Shown: positions 37,284-47,190, numbered from the stretch's first letter. The stretch: DNA of 64,000 nucleotides from Paeniglutamicibacter sulfureus (GCF_039535115.1 NZ_BAAAWO010000001.1:1736001-1800000), one strand, 5' to 3'. Program-made: numbers and translations. The notes: generated by a model from the letters alone, not told the origin.

Positions 37284-39116
37284 ATGCTGGTGGACATGGA
37301 CACCGACCGGTTCATCGCACTGGCCACGGGCACCCGTGGCAATCCGGGGCACTCCTTGGCCCCGGACGATGAGCTGCGCGCCCTGCTGGAGGCCCAGCGC
37401 ATCATCCGGGACCTGTCCCGACGCGTTGCCGCCAGCACCACCTCCCCCACCGCCGCGTTGCTCTTCGCCCACGCCGCCGAGGACGGACACCGCGCAGCCG
37501 CACACGCGCAACTGCTGGCCGCCGACACCGCCAGGCGCACCCTGGCCCACGAACTGCCCGAGGCCACTTTCGACGCCATCGCCGCCATCCACCGCGACCC
37601 GGCAGCATACAACGACGGCACCCTGGAATTGCCGGCGGACCCGGCCACCGTACCCACCGGGCGCCTCGTCTTCCGGGACACCGCCGAACTGCTCGCCGGG
37701 ACCCTGAACGTGGGATATTTCCAGGCCCGCGAGCGTGTCAACAGCATCGACCTCCTGCTGCCGGGCACCGACATCCACGGCATTGAGCAGCCACCCCGCT
37801 TCCCGCTCCTGGCGGAAGACTTCGCCAACGGCACCGCCGACCCGAAGGAAATTAGCGCCGCCGCCCGCAGGCTCGAAAAACTCACGCCCCACATCAACCA
37901 GCAACCAGACCCTGCCGTGCTGTCCGGGCAGCTGGAGGCACAGGTCGCCGAATCCGTCCGCCGCGAGGATCCCCGCACCACCGCCAAGCTTCTCGCCGGC
38001 ATCCGGACCGCGCTCGAACACGGCATCAAGGACGTCCCCGCGGAAATCCTGCGCACCAAGGTCGGGCTCTTCTACCGTGGGACCACCGGCGGCATCGGCG
38101 AATTCCTGCTCCGTACCCTCCCGGCCGACACCGCTACCCTTCTGGCCCTCTGCGCACAAACCGACAATCCCCGGACCAAGGCCGGGGACCGCGACGGGCT
38201 GCTCCAACAAGCCCTCGCCACGGCCGAAGACGCCAATGGCCATGGCGGCACTTCCAGTGAATCCACCGACCAGTCGACGAACGCTGGCGCCGGTGCCGGT
38301 GCCGGTGCCGGTGCGAGCTTCCCGGACTTTCTCGTCGACGCCGCCACCGGCCAACCATTGACCGACCAGGCGATCGTCAACTCCCTTTCCTTGGACTCCC
38401 TCGAGATCAACCCGAACAATCTGTTCTCCGGCAACTCAGATGGAGCCACCCGAACCAAGGGAAACGGCTTGGGGGCCGGTGATCCGGTCACCATGAACTC
38501 GACGTCCTTGGGAACAGACGGACTGACGCCGCCCCAACGACATCTTCAAGGCCTGATGAACCTCATCAAGACCGCCGGCAAACCGAGCAACGGGAAGAAG
38601 ACCACAGGTCTGCCCTCACCCAAGACCCTCATCATTGCAACCCTTGCCGAACTCCAGGGCCTGGCCGACACCCACGGCCTCACCAACCACGGCCAACAAC
38701 TTTCCCCCGCGGAATTGCGCCAGGCCCTATGCAACGGCGGAGCCATCCCCGCGGTCATGGGCGGTGACAGCCAGATCCTGGATCTCGGGCAGGAGCAACG
38801 CTTCTTCCCCGACTACATGCGCGAAATCATCCTCGGCATCTACGGCGGATGCATCGTGCCAGGCTGCACCGTGCCTCCCGAGCATTGTGAAATCCACCAT
38901 TTCCAACCATTCGCCACGGGCGGGAAGACTGAGGTCAATTCGGGCGTCCCGGCATGCACCTCGGCCCATCACGGCTTCCACACCGGACTCATGACAGTCG
39001 TCCGCGACACCGACGGACTCTTCAGCGTCATCCTGCCCAAGTTCATGGACCCCGAACAGAAGCCCCGGCGCAACAACTACTGGCGAAGCAACAGCCCCAC
39101 CCCGCCGCTGTTCTAG
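37284..39116 (+). CDS. DUF222 / HNH endonuclease (13E12-type) protein
   Basis: A 610-residue member of the actinobacterial DUF222-HNH family, repeated many times in mycobacterial and Arthrobacter genomes. DUF222 covers about residues 20-330. The HNH site is at the C-terminal end: CIVPGCTVPPEHCEIHHFQPFATGGKT, with zinc cysteines and the HH pair, then NSGVPACTSAHHGFH. In between is a low-complexity linker containing (GCCGGT)4 repeats that code for alternating Ala-Gly. ATG 37284 is my choice; TTG 37236 and ATG 37296 are alternatives. The cell role is unknown. Confidence 0.8.
   Translation: MLVDMDTDRFIALATGTRGNPGHSLAPDDELRALLEAQRIIRDLSRRVAASTTSPTAALLFAHAAEDGHRAAAHAQLLAADTARRTLAHELPEATFDAIAAIHRDPAAYNDGTLELPADPATVPTGRLVFRDTAELLAGTLNVGYFQARERVNSIDLLLPGTDIHGIEQPPRFPLLAEDFANGTADPKEISAAARRLEKLTPHINQQPDPAVLSGQLEAQVAESVRREDPRTTAKLLAGIRTALEHGIKDVPAEILRTKVGLFYRGTTGGIGEFLLRTLPADTATLLALCAQTDNPRTKAGDRDGLLQQALATAEDANGHGGTSSESTDQSTNAGAGAGAGAGASFPDFLVDAATGQPLTDQAIVNSLSLDSLEINPNNLFSGNSDGATRTKGNGLGAGDPVTMNSTSLGTDGLTPPQRHLQGLMNLIKTAGKPSNGKKTTGLPSPKTLIIATLAELQGLADTHGLTNHGQQLSPAELRQALCNGGAIPAVMGGDSQILDLGQEQRFFPDYMREIILGIYGGCIVPGCTVPPEHCEIHHFQPFATGGKTEVNSGVPACTSAHHGFHTGLMTVVRDTDGLFSVILPKFMDPEQKPRRNNYWRSNSPTPPLF
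38289..38312 (+). repeat. Four tandem GCCGGT hexamers in the DUF222-HNH gene
   Basis: Bases 38289-38312 are four exact copies of GCCGGT, coding for Ala-Gly repeats in the linker. Slippage would change the linker length by two residues at a time without shifting the frame. Confidence 0.85.
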
Positions 39117-39294
39117 GATTCGGTTCCCTGAATTGTGGCCCATCGACGGAGCCGTTTTCAGCAGGACCGAGAGCCGGGATTCGGGCATGAAAAAGGACGA
39201 CTCGCCCAGCACTGGCTGGAAGCGAGCCGCCCCATGAGGAGCCGAGGAGTTCGGGACCTGTCACCGCGTGATCCCGGAATTCGCAAACCGTTTA

Positions 39295-40209
39295 CTACAC
39301 CTCGATGCGGTCCTTGGCTTCCGCGACACATTCCGGACACTGGCGCAGCTTCTCATCGGCAGCGCAGTCGGCGCAGAACAGCCGTAGGTTGCGGCAGGAC
39401 AAGTTGGAGCAGTTCTCGAATTTGTTCGTGGGGGCCGAACAGCCCACGCACTGCCCAATGGTCACTGCGTCCTCACTGAACTCCATGTGCATGCGCTTGT
39501 CGAACACGTATAGTGATCCTTCCCATAGGCCCTTGTCGCCGTAGGTCTCCCCGTAGCGCACGATGCCGCCCTGCATCTGGTAGACCTCCGTGAAGCCGCG
39601 CTTGACCATGAGCGAGGACAACACCTCGCAGCGGATGCCGCCGGTGCAATAGGTGACGATCGGCTGGTCCTTCATGTCGTCGTACTTGCCCGATTCGATC
39701 TCGGCAATGAAGTCATGGGTCGTATCGACGTCGGGCACAATGGCGTTCTTGAACTTGCCGATCTGTGCTTCGAAGGCGTTGCGTCCGTCAAAGAAGAGCA
39801 CGTCCTGGCCCGCGGCCTTCTTGGTTTCAACAAGTTCGTGCAGGGCCTCGGGCTTCAGGTGGATTCCGCCGCCCACCACACCGTTTTCGTCGACTTCCAA
39901 TTCACCCGGGGCACCAAAGGAAACCACTTCGTCGCGGACCTTTACGGAAATCCGGGGGAAGTCCTCAGCCGAGCCTTCCGACCACTTGATGTCCATTTTC
40001 TTGAAGGCCGGATACTCCCGGGTGGCCTTGACGTAGGCCTTGACGTTCTTGATCTCACCGCCGACAGTTCCATTGATGCCGTGGCTGGAAATGATGATGC
40101 GGCCTCGCAGGCCCCACCTCTCAAGCAGGGCTCGCTGCCAAAGGCGCACGGCCTCGGGGTCGGCTAGCGGGGTAAAGGCGTAATACAAGACAATTCGGTT
40201 CTGCGACAC
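39295..40209 (-). CDS. trhO: tRNA uridine(34) hydroxylase TrhO (rhodanese family)
   Basis: TrhO forms 5-hydroxyuridine at position 34 of tRNAs. The 304-residue protein has an N-terminal acylphosphatase-like part ([19 protein letters not shown]) and a rhodanese domain with the active cysteine in [11 protein letters not shown]. The C-terminal end holds Cys pairs ([27 protein letters not shown]), a zinc-binding tail found in the family. It stands alone, with the DUF222-HNH gene converging on it. Confidence 0.88.
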   Translation of the reverse strand: MSQNRIVLYYAFTPLADPEAVRLWQRALLERWGLRGRIIISSHGINGTVGGEIKNVKAYVKATREYPAFKKMDIKWSEGSAEDFPRISVKVRDEVVSFGAPGELEVDENGVVGGGIHLKPEALHELVETKKAAGQDVLFFDGRNAFEAQIGKFKNAIVPDVDTTHDFIAEIESGKYDDMKDQPIVTYCTGGIRCEVLSSLMVKRGFTEVYQMQGGIVRYGETYGDKGLWEGSLYVFDKRMHMEFSEDAVTIGQCVGCSAPTNKFENCSNLSCRNLRLFCADCAADEKLRQCPECVAEAKDRIEV

Positions 40210-40346
40210 GCTATTAAGGGTATGGCCTAGAATCCACGTGGCGCACGTGAAGTGGCAACCATCACCGGGTGAACGCTGTGTTTCAAGGTTGCAACAGTTC
40301 GCCTAAATGCACGGCATGTAGGCAGTTCACGGGGTAGGGTCTGAAT

Positions 40347-41015
40347 ATGGGATCTTCTGCAAGCGATGAATTAATCGGCACATGGGTTACGGGCTGGGCT
40401 GGTGCACGAGGCTACGAGAGCAGGCACGAGGGCCGCGTCCATGCCGCCCTGCGCCACGACACCTCGGGCGACTGGGAGTACGTCATTTTCGAGCCATCCA
40501 ATGAGGAATTGGTGGCTGTTGCCGAGACGCTGCACAAGCACCCCAAGCGTCGGCTGACTGCGTTCGCCAACGAGACCACCACACTGGTTGACGCTGCCCG
40601 GGCGGCCGGACTCAAGGTACTCAATGCCGATGAGGTCCTGATGGTCACGGAAATGGGCGGCCACGATGTCGAGGAGCCCCGTCCCTACGACGGCTTCTCG
40701 TTCCAGATCGAACGCGACCAGGCCCACGCCTACGTCTCCATCCACCCTGACGAAGACCCCGAGGTGGTGGCCGCCAGTGGCCACGTGTCGGCCGTGAACG
40801 GCTACGCGATCTTTGACCGCATCATCACGGCGCCGGATTTCCGCCGTCGCGGCCTGGGCAGCCTGACGATGCGCGCATTGGTCTCCCTGGCGCTGGAGCA
40901 CGATGTCGAGGAGGGTCTGCTGATCGCCAGCATCGACGGGCAGCAGCTCTACAAGTCCCTCGGCTGGACCGATCTGGGCAACGTCGTACTCTTTGAAGGA
41001 ACCCAGGAAGCCTAA
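40347..41015 (+). CDS. GNAT family N-acetyltransferase with N-terminal extension
   Basis: A 222-residue protein. The C-terminal half is a GNAT fold with the acetyl-CoA loop APDFRRRGLGSLTMRAL and the following SLALEHDVEEGLLIAS. The N-terminal 110 residues look like a second, degenerate domain of the same kind (EYVIFEPSNEELVAVAETL). GGTAGGG precedes ATG 40347. No clue to the substrate. Confidence 0.75.
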   Translation: MGSSASDELIGTWVTGWAGARGYESRHEGRVHAALRHDTSGDWEYVIFEPSNEELVAVAETLHKHPKRRLTAFANETTTLVDAARAAGLKVLNADEVLMVTEMGGHDVEEPRPYDGFSFQIERDQAHAYVSIHPDEDPEVVAASGHVSAVNGYAIFDRIITAPDFRRRGLGSLTMRALVSLALEHDVEEGLLIASIDGQQLYKSLGWTDLGNVVLFEGTQEA

Positions 41016-41116
41016 CCTGCTCGGGTGCCTGGAAGTGGTGGGTCTCGCTGATGCGAGGCCCGCCACTTTTTTGTGGCCTGGCTGCCGGAGCTTCCCAGCG
41101 ATGCCACAATGAATCA

Positions 41117-43462
41117 GTGAATGCTTACTCGGAACAGATCGCCCAGCTCGGCCACGGGCCAACACCCCAGGCACTGCTCCATTCCCGAATCATCGAGGCC
41201 AGGGAGGCTTTGCCCGGCCCATGGCCGGAGTGGGTACACCCGGACGTCAGGACCGCCTTTGAACGCACCGGCGTGTCATCCCCATGGCTGCACCAGGTAC
41301 AGGCCGCGACCCTCGCCCAAGAAGGCCATCACACTATCGTTGCGACGGGCACCGCCTCGGGCAAATCGTTGGCCTACCAGCTTCCCGCCCTCAATGCGAT
41401 CCACACCTCGTCCTTGGAAAACCAGGCCAGCTTGGTGCCGAACGATGCCACCGTGCTCTATCTGGCACCCACGAAGGCCTTGGCCGCCGATCAGCTCACG
41501 GCCATCGAGGGCTACCGGCTGCCCACGGTGCGGGCCGCCGGCTATGACGGAGACACCGAAATATCGGCCCGTCGCTGGATCCGTGACCACTCGAACTTCA
41601 TTCTCTCCAACCCCGACATGCTGCACTTCGGAATTCTTCCCAACCACACCTGGTGGGCACGGGTGTTGCGCCGGCTCAAATTCGTCATCATCGACGAGGC
41701 ACATTCCTACCGGGGTGTCTTCGGTTCCAACATCGCAAACTTGCTGCGCCGACTGCGCAGGATCTGCGCGCACTACGGGGCCGACCCCGTGTTCATCGGT
41801 GCCTCCGCAACCAGCGCGGATCCGGCCGAGTCCTTCTCCCGGCTCATCGGCGCCCCAGCCAGGGAGGTCACCAACGACTTCTCCCCCAAGGGCTCGGTCA
41901 CCATTGCCCTGTGGGAGCCGCCCCTGACCGAGCTACATGGGGAAAACGGAGCACCAACCCGCCGCACGGTGATTGCCGAAACATCAAACTTGCTGGCCAA
42001 CCTTGTCTGTTCCCAGGTGCGGACACTGGCGTTCATCAAGTCCCGACGCGGCGCGGAAACCATTGCCACCATTACCCGCTCCATGGTGGACCAGGTCCAT
42101 CCTTCCCTTCCCGACCGGGTGGCCGCCTACCGATCCGGGTACCTGCCCGCCGAGCGCAGGGAGCTCGAAAACGCGCTCCGCAACGGGACCCTGCTCGGCG
42201 TTGCCTCGACATCCGCCCTCGAACTGGGCATCGACGTCGCGGGACTCGACGCAGTGCTGGTGGCCGGCTGGCCAGGGACCAGGGCCTCGTTCTTCCAACA
42301 GATCGGCCGGGCCGGACGCGCCGGGCAAGATTCGCTTGCTGTCCTGGTGGCCAGCGACGACCCGCTGGACACATATTTGGTCAACCACCCCGAAGCCATT
42401 TTTGAGGCCGGCGTGGAAGCCACGGTCTTCGACCCGGAGAATCCCTATGTCCTATCCGGACATCTGTGCGCCGCAGCAGAGGAACTCCCGCTGCGGGTCG
42501 AGGACCTTGCCGCCTTCGGGCCCTCCGCGCAGGGCCTGCTCGAATCCCTGGTGCAGCGCGGCTTCCTGCGCCGTCGCCCGGCCGGCTGGTTCTGGACGCA
42601 CCCCGAACATGCAGCTTCCATGGTGAATCTGCGCGCCGATGGCGGCGGGCCGGTGAGCATCATCGAGTCGGACACCGGTGCCCTGCTGGGAACCATGGAC
42701 TCGCCGCAGACCCACTACCAGGCGCACAACGGTGCCATCTACGTGCACCAGGGAGCCACCTATGTGGTTGACGAGCTCAACGAAACCGACCATTGCGTCA
42801 TGGTCACCCGCGCCAACCCGGACTTCTACACCCAGGCCCGGGACATCACCACGGTCGAGGTCATCGAGACCGACCGTTCCGAGGCGTGGGGCCCAATCAC
42901 CGCGAACTTCGGCGACGTGGTGGTGACCACCCAGGTGGTTTCCTTCCAACGCAAGTCGGTCATGAGCAACGAAATCCTCTCCGAGGAACCACTTGAATTG
43001 GAGGCGCGGGACCTGCACACCAAGTCGGTGTGGTTCACCATCCCGGAGAAAAGGTTGTTGGCGGCCGGGATCAGCCCGGAGGAATTCCCCGGCTCACTGC
43101 ATGCGGCCGAACATGCCGCCATCGGGTTGCTCCCACTGGTGGCATCGAGCGACAGGTGGGACATCGGCGGCGTGTCAACGGCGTTGCACATGGACACCGG
43201 CATGCCAACGATTTTCGTGTACGACGGGCACCCCGGCGGCGCCGGATTCGCCGAGCGCGGATTCGACAAGGCGCGGACCTGGATCCGCGCCACCCGCGAC
43301 GCGATCGCCGCCTGCGAATGCGCCACCGGATGCCCCTCGTGCGTGCAGTCCCCCAAGTGCGGCAACAAGAACAACCCGCTGGACAAGGCAGGTGCCGTGC
43401 GCCTGCTCACGGCCCTCCTGCAGGAAGCCCAAGGGGCGGCCGGGCCAGTCCCGAAAGGATAG
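41117..43462 (+). CDS. DEAH-box helicase of the helicase/secretion neighbourhood (DUF1998)
   Basis: A 781-residue superfamily 2 helicase, the Rv3649 type found beside the Tad genes in actinobacteria. Helicase motifs: VATGTASGKSLAYQLP (Walker A), IIDEAHSYRG (DEAH box), IGASATSADP, STSALELGIDVAGLD and GQIGRAGRAG (motif VI). The C-terminal DUF1998 region carries four cysteines in CECATGCPSCVQSPKCGNKNN that probably hold zinc or an iron-sulphur cluster. GTG 41117 gives VNAYSEQIAQLG. It is convergent to the pilus operon, so the two are adjacent but not co-transcribed. Confidence 0.88.
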   Translation: MNAYSEQIAQLGHGPTPQALLHSRIIEAREALPGPWPEWVHPDVRTAFERTGVSSPWLHQVQAATLAQEGHHTIVATGTASGKSLAYQLPALNAIHTSSLENQASLVPNDATVLYLAPTKALAADQLTAIEGYRLPTVRAAGYDGDTEISARRWIRDHSNFILSNPDMLHFGILPNHTWWARVLRRLKFVIIDEAHSYRGVFGSNIANLLRRLRRICAHYGADPVFIGASATSADPAESFSRLIGAPAREVTNDFSPKGSVTIALWEPPLTELHGENGAPTRRTVIAETSNLLANLVCSQVRTLAFIKSRRGAETIATITRSMVDQVHPSLPDRVAAYRSGYLPAERRELENALRNGTLLGVASTSALELGIDVAGLDAVLVAGWPGTRASFFQQIGRAGRAGQDSLAVLVASDDPLDTYLVNHPEAIFEAGVEATVFDPENPYVLSGHLCAAAEELPLRVEDLAAFGPSAQGLLESLVQRGFLRRRPAGWFWTHPEHAASMVNLRADGGGPVSIIESDTGALLGTMDSPQTHYQAHNGAIYVHQGATYVVDELNETDHCVMVTRANPDFYTQARDITTVEVIETDRSEAWGPITANFGDVVVTTQVVSFQRKSVMSNEILSEEPLELEARDLHTKSVWFTIPEKRLLAAGISPEEFPGSLHAAEHAAIGLLPLVASSDRWDIGGVSTALHMDTGMPTIFVYDGHPGGAGFAERGFDKARTWIRATRDAIAACECATGCPSCVQSPKCGNKNNPLDKAGAVRLLTALLQEAQGAAGPVPKG

Positions 43463-43497
43463 GCCCGTACCGCCCGCGGGGTTTCTCCGACGCGCGG

Positions 43498-43893
43498 TCA
43501 GGGACCGCGCCAGGGTTGCGGCGGCGGTCCCGCCCGTGCCACCGAGGTGGCGCGGGTCACCGGCGGCAGCCAGCCAACCGGCGAGACCGACACGTGGACT
43601 TCCACCGTCACCACTTCCCCACCCTTTCCCTGACGGTTGCAGCTGGTCAGGGTGGCCGCATTGGCAGCGGCTGTGCTGGCGGCGACCCCGCACGGATCAC
43701 CCGGAAGCAGGCGGCGGGCGGCGTCCGCTGCGGCCAGGGCCGCCAGATCGGCCGCTGTGCCCGCCTTGGCCCCGGCTTGGGCCACCGCGGTGAACATCAG
43801 CACCACCACCAGCCCGAGCGCGGCCAGGCACACCACGGACAGCATGAGAACGGTTCCGCTGCCGCGTTGCGCTTGGTTCGTCGCCTGGCTCAT
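43498..43893 (-). CDS. Secretion-neighbourhood TadE-like protein (Rv3654c type)
   Basis: A 131-residue pseudopilin-like protein: a short N-terminal tail, one membrane segment (GTVLMLSVVCLAALGLVVVLMFTAVA, about 13-38), then AADLAALAAADA as in Tad minor pilins and two cysteines (GDPC, TSC). It is the last gene of the tad operon; its start overlaps the stop of the preceding TadE gene (ATGA). Confidence 0.8.
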   Translation of the reverse strand: MSQATNQAQRGSGTVLMLSVVCLAALGLVVVLMFTAVAQAGAKAGTAADLAALAAADAARRLLPGDPCGVAASTAAANAATLTSCNRQGKGGEVVTVEVHVSVSPVGWLPPVTRATSVARAGPPPQPWRGP

Positions 43894-44234
43894 GACTGCT
43901 GCTCCGTGCGCGCGCTGGCCTCGGCCCGGAGTTCGACCTCGCCAAGCAGTGGCAAGTGAACCCCGGACCGAACCACGACATGGCCGTATCCGCCGGATTG
44001 GCCACAGCTCACGCTAATCTGGCCACCGGCAATGCGGTGCGCGGTGCCCGTGGCCGTCCCGGAGTCGGAGCCGCGAGCCAGTTCCCTGGCCGCGGCACTG
44101 GCGGCCTGCTGGATGCGCACCTGCTCGCCTCCCACGGCTCCTGCCCCCGCGACCACGGCCAGCAAGATGGCCACGGCGGGCAGCAGCACTGCCACTTCGG
44201 CTGTGCTGCTGCCGGTCTCTGATTGCCTGGCCAT
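43890..44234 (-). CDS. TadE-like pseudopilin (Rv3655c type)
   Basis: A 114-residue protein starting MARQSETGSSTAEVAVLLPAV. The Gly-Ser-Ser-Thr-Ala-Glu segment with the Glu five residues into the hydrophobic helix is the prepilin-type motif of TadE proteins. A region of Gly/Ser/Ala follows. It lies 19 bases downstream of the pilin gene in the same operon. Confidence 0.82.
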   Translation of the reverse strand: MARQSETGSSTAEVAVLLPAVAILLAVVAGAGAVGGEQVRIQQAASAAARELARGSDSGTATGTAHRIAGGQISVSCGQSGGYGHVVVRSGVHLPLLGEVELRAEASARTEQQS

Positions 44235-44253
44235 GGCGCCTGCTCCTTTTTCC

Positions 44254-44472
44254 CTAGAAGGACAGGGCCTGGCGAATCAGGCCCATCAGCAGTCCGCGTA
44301 CGTCGCCGCTGGAGAGAATGCTCACCAGCAGGCCGGCGAAGGCCACCGCGGCCAGCGTGACGATGGCGAATTCAGCGGTGGTGCTGCCTTCCTCGTCGTT
44401 CAGCAGGCCGGCGGGCGGCTCGGTGCGATCGTGCAGGTCGATGTGGCCCGGGGCGTTGTTGTTGTTGTCCAT
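44254..44472 (-). CDS. Flp-type pilin, DUF4244 protein (Rv3656c type)
   Basis: A 72-residue protein: hydrophilic leader of about 30 residues, then DEEGSTTAEFAIVTLAAVAFAGLLV, a prepilin-like cleavage region (G-STTAEF) with Glu at the expected place of the mature helix, and a short C-terminal segment. This is the likely major pilus subunit of the Tad apparatus. The ATG at 44472 lies inside a much longer frame that is not coding before this point. Confidence 0.82.
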   Translation of the reverse strand: MDNNNNAPGHIDLHDRTEPPAGLLNDEEGSTTAEFAIVTLAAVAFAGLLVSILSSGDVRGLLMGLIRQALSF

Positions 44473-44684
44473 GGTCTTGTCCTTTGCTTGTGCTTGTTGA
44501 TCGGTTGCTCCTGGAAGGGGATGGGGCTGGCCGGTGGCCCTGATGGCGGGCGATGGGCGGCTCCCGATTAGAGTCTGTGCCTTGGCTGGCGGCACGGGGA
44601 CGGGCCGGGCACTTGCTGGGGATAACCGCGGCCGGGTCTCGGCACCCGGACAGGTCCGGACCGGGTGCGGGGAAGCACCTGACG

Positions 44685-45230
44685 TTAGAAGTGCGGCATC
44701 AGGGAAATCACGACGGGCACCACGCCCAGGGCAATGAAGGCCGGCAGTGCGCACACCCCCAGCGGGATCACCAGCTTGATGCCGAATTCCGCTCCCCGTG
44801 CCTCGGCTTCCCTGACGGCACGCTTGCGCGCGGCGGCTGCGGACGAACGCAGCAGGGCGGCCGCCGGCGCGCCGGAAAGCTGGGTGAAGCGCAGCGTCTG
44901 CTCGAGTTCCCCGGCCGGTCCGGTGCCCTGGCTCCAAGCCCTGTCCCATCCGACGTTCAGGTCCATCGCGCGCGAGACCCGCAACAGGGACCCGTACCCC
45001 GGGACGTTGGCGCCGATGATCCGCAGCACGGCCCGGACCGGCAGCCCCGATTCCAGCAGCGTGGCACACATTTCCAGCACCAGCGGCACAGGTTCGGACG
45101 GGGGCGTCGGCCGGCCGCGGACGGTGGCGGCCTTGCCGCCGCCGCCCGCGACACGGAAACCGCCGGGTGCTGAAATCGCCATCCACACCGCCGCCCCGGC
45201 CAGGAGCACCGCGGCCAGGGACCCGATCAC
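44685..45230 (-). CDS. TadC-like type II secretion F-domain protein (Rv3657c type)
   Basis: A 181-residue inner-membrane protein. The N-terminal membrane segment (VIGSLAAVLLAGAAVWMAI) is followed by a cytoplasmic T2SSF domain (ELEQTLRFTQLSGAPAAALLRSSAAAARKR) and a C-terminal pair of membrane segments (LVIPLGVCALPAFIALGVVPVVISL). It starts with GTG 45230 overlapping the TGA of tadB, so the two platform proteins are coupled. Confidence 0.83.
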   Translation of the reverse strand: MIGSLAAVLLAGAAVWMAISAPGGFRVAGGGGKAATVRGRPTPPSEPVPLVLEMCATLLESGLPVRAVLRIIGANVPGYGSLLRVSRAMDLNVGWDRAWSQGTGPAGELEQTLRFTQLSGAPAAALLRSSAAAARKRAVREAEARGAEFGIKLVIPLGVCALPAFIALGVVPVVISLMPHF

Positions 45231-45940
45231 GAGGGCACCTTGTTGGTGATGGAGCGCAGCATCCGTGCGCACCAGATTCGGTTGCCCAGCCACAATGCCG
45301 CACCACAGACCAGCGCCACCCGGCCCACCGAATGCGTCGTGAGAACCGCCAGCGGGTTGATGCCGAGCAGTTGTCCCAGCCCCAGCCCGATCCCGGGCAG
45401 GTAGGTCAGCAGCCGGCTAGTGGCCCGTGGTCCGGCGAGAGCCGCCTCGAGGGCGCGATGCATGTCAGCGGCGGTCTCCGCTTCCTCGGCCAGGGTGTCA
45501 AGGAGGTCGGCGAGCGCCGCCCCCGATTCCTCGCTGATGGCAAAGCACCAGGCCAGACGTGTCCAGAGCCGTCCGTGGCCGGGGTATGCCGCCGCGTGGG
45601 CCGCCAGTCCGTCTTGAAGGGTCCCGCCGGTGTGCCATTGGGCCAGGGCCCGGGTGCAGCCGGCGTGGATGTCGGTGGCGGTCCGGGTGGAGTCCACGAC
45701 CCAGATGGTTTGCAGCAGCCCGAAGGCGGAGGCGGGGCTGGTGCCGGCGCGCAGCATGGCAGCGAGCTGGCGGACCAGCTTGGCATAGTCCTCGGCGTCG
45801 GTGGCGAGGTTGGCCCGCCGCCGACGCTTTCTTTCAGGGCGGGCGATAGCGCCAATCGGCCCGCTGCGGCGATGTCCGGGGGCCGGCCATAGCCAGGTTG
45901 CGGCCCCCAGCAGGAGCACGGCACAGGCGAGGGTCACCAT
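45227..45940 (-). CDS. TadB-like type II secretion F-domain protein (Rv3658c type)
   Basis: A 237-residue platform protein with an N-terminal membrane segment, a charged stretch (RPERKRRRR), a T2SSF helical domain (AKLVRQLAAMLRAGTSPASAFGLLQ ... ISEESGAALADLLDTLAEEAETAADMHRALEAALAGPRATSRLLTYLPGIG) and a C-terminal hydrophobic region. Together with TadC it forms the inner-membrane base of the pilus. Confidence 0.83.
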   Translation of the reverse strand: MVTLACAVLLLGAATWLWPAPGHRRSGPIGAIARPERKRRRRANLATDAEDYAKLVRQLAAMLRAGTSPASAFGLLQTIWVVDSTRTATDIHAGCTRALAQWHTGGTLQDGLAAHAAAYPGHGRLWTRLAWCFAISEESGAALADLLDTLAEEAETAADMHRALEAALAGPRATSRLLTYLPGIGLGLGQLLGINPLAVLTTHSVGRVALVCGAALWLGNRIWCARMLRSITNKVPS

Positions 45941-47190
45941 GGGCTGGACTCCCCCGCTGCCTGCAGTCGGGTCCTGAACCAGTCAATGGCTTCGGCGTCG
46001 CAGTTCCCCGGCCCGGTTTCCCGGATCATGCGCACCGCCAGGTTCCCGGCGTCGGTGAGCACCACCCTGCCCAGCTGCACGGGTCCGCGGGTGCCGGTGG
46101 CAGGGTCCCGCCAGACGTGGATGAGCACGTCCAGGGCACTGGCTGCCTGCAGCGCGGTGGCGGCCGCGTCCATGTTCGCCAGTGCCCCCATGGCGGCAAG
46201 CCGTGCCGGCACGGCGGTAACGCTGTTTGCGTGTACGGTGCCTGCGGCCCCCTCGTGGCCGGTGTTCATGGCGCCGAGGAACTCGCGCACCTCCGCTCCC
46301 CGGCATTCGCCGACCACCAAACGGTCGGGGCGCATGCGCAGTGCCTGGCGCACCAGGGTGTCCATCCCGATTTCCCCTGCCCCCTCGACGTTCCCGCCGC
46401 GGCTTTGCAGGCCCACCAGGTGCGGGTGCGCCGGGGCGAGTTCCTGGGAGTCCTCGACCACGAGGATCCGTTCGTCGCCGGGCACCCGGGCCAGCATGGC
46501 AGCCAGCAGCGTGGTCTTGCCCGCCCCCGTGCCACCGGAGACCAGGAAATTCAGTTTCGCCGCCACGATGGCCCCCAGCGCCGCGAGCCAACCGGGGTCC
46601 GCAACCAGCGTCTCCAGCCGCTGGTTCCGGTTGCCCTTGATGCGGATGGACAGCAGCGGCCCGCCGGTGGAGATCGGGGGCAGCACCGCGTGGATGCGGT
46701 AGTTGCCCAAGGAGACGTCGACGAAGGGCTGGGCGTCATCCAGCCGCCGTCCCCCTGCCGCTGCAAGGCGCACGGCCAGGGCGCGGATCTGCCCGGGCTC
46801 GGTGAAGCCAAGGTCGGAGGCGTGCAGCCCGGCGCTGCCGTCCACCCAGACCCTGCCGTTGGCGTCGATGAGGATGTCGGTGGTCCCGGGGACCTGGGCC
46901 AGGCGTTCAAGGATGCCCAGCCCGTGGATGTCGTCGCTCAGGCTGCGCAGCATCTCGGTGCTGCTGGCCGCGCCCATGACGCGTCCCGATGCCCGCACCG
47001 CCGATGCCAGGTCCACTTCGCTCAGGCCGCCTCCCTGTCCCATGGCCCGCAGCCTGACCTCCTCCAGCACCCGGTCGGGCGCGGCAGCGCCCTGGGCAGG
47101 GGCCGGGGAGCCGGCTTCCCAGCGCCTGCGTCCGCGGCGTTCACCGCCGACGGCCGGCCCGCCGGTTGTTCCGGGTGCGTCCGCGGTCAT
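45934..47190 (-). CDS. tadA: TadA/CpaF-type pilus assembly ATPase (Rv3659c type)
   Basis: A 418-residue type IV secretion/GspE ATPase. Walker A is VSGGTGAGKTTLLAAML, the Asp box is ILVVEDSQELAP, and the His box region reads GTVHANSVTAVPARLAAM. The N-terminal domain (ILERLAQVPGTTDILIDANGRVWVD) is the CpaF-type head. ATG 47190 overlaps the TGA of the upstream CpaE-like gene and the gene overlaps the start of tadB by seven bases. It powers pilus assembly. Confidence 0.9.
   Translation of the reverse strand: MTADAPGTTGGPAVGGERRGRRRWEAGSPAPAQGAAAPDRVLEEVRLRAMGQGGGLSEVDLASAVRASGRVMGAASSTEMLRSLSDDIHGLGILERLAQVPGTTDILIDANGRVWVDGSAGLHASDLGFTEPGQIRALAVRLAAAGGRRLDDAQPFVDVSLGNYRIHAVLPPISTGGPLLSIRIKGNRNQRLETLVADPGWLAALGAIVAAKLNFLVSGGTGAGKTTLLAAMLARVPGDERILVVEDSQELAPAHPHLVGLQSRGGNVEGAGEIGMDTLVRQALRMRPDRLVVGECRGAEVREFLGAMNTGHEGAAGTVHANSVTAVPARLAAMGALANMDAAATALQAASALDVLIHVWRDPATGTRGPVQLGRVVLTDAGNLAVRMIRETGPGNCDAEAIDWFRTRLQAAGESSPW

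Noticed and set aside
44254-45306. A 350-residue minus-strand frame over the TadC and pilin genes
   Set aside because: Only its last 72 codons (from 44472) code for the DUF4244 pilin. The part before lies across TadC in a different frame and has no sensible protein content.
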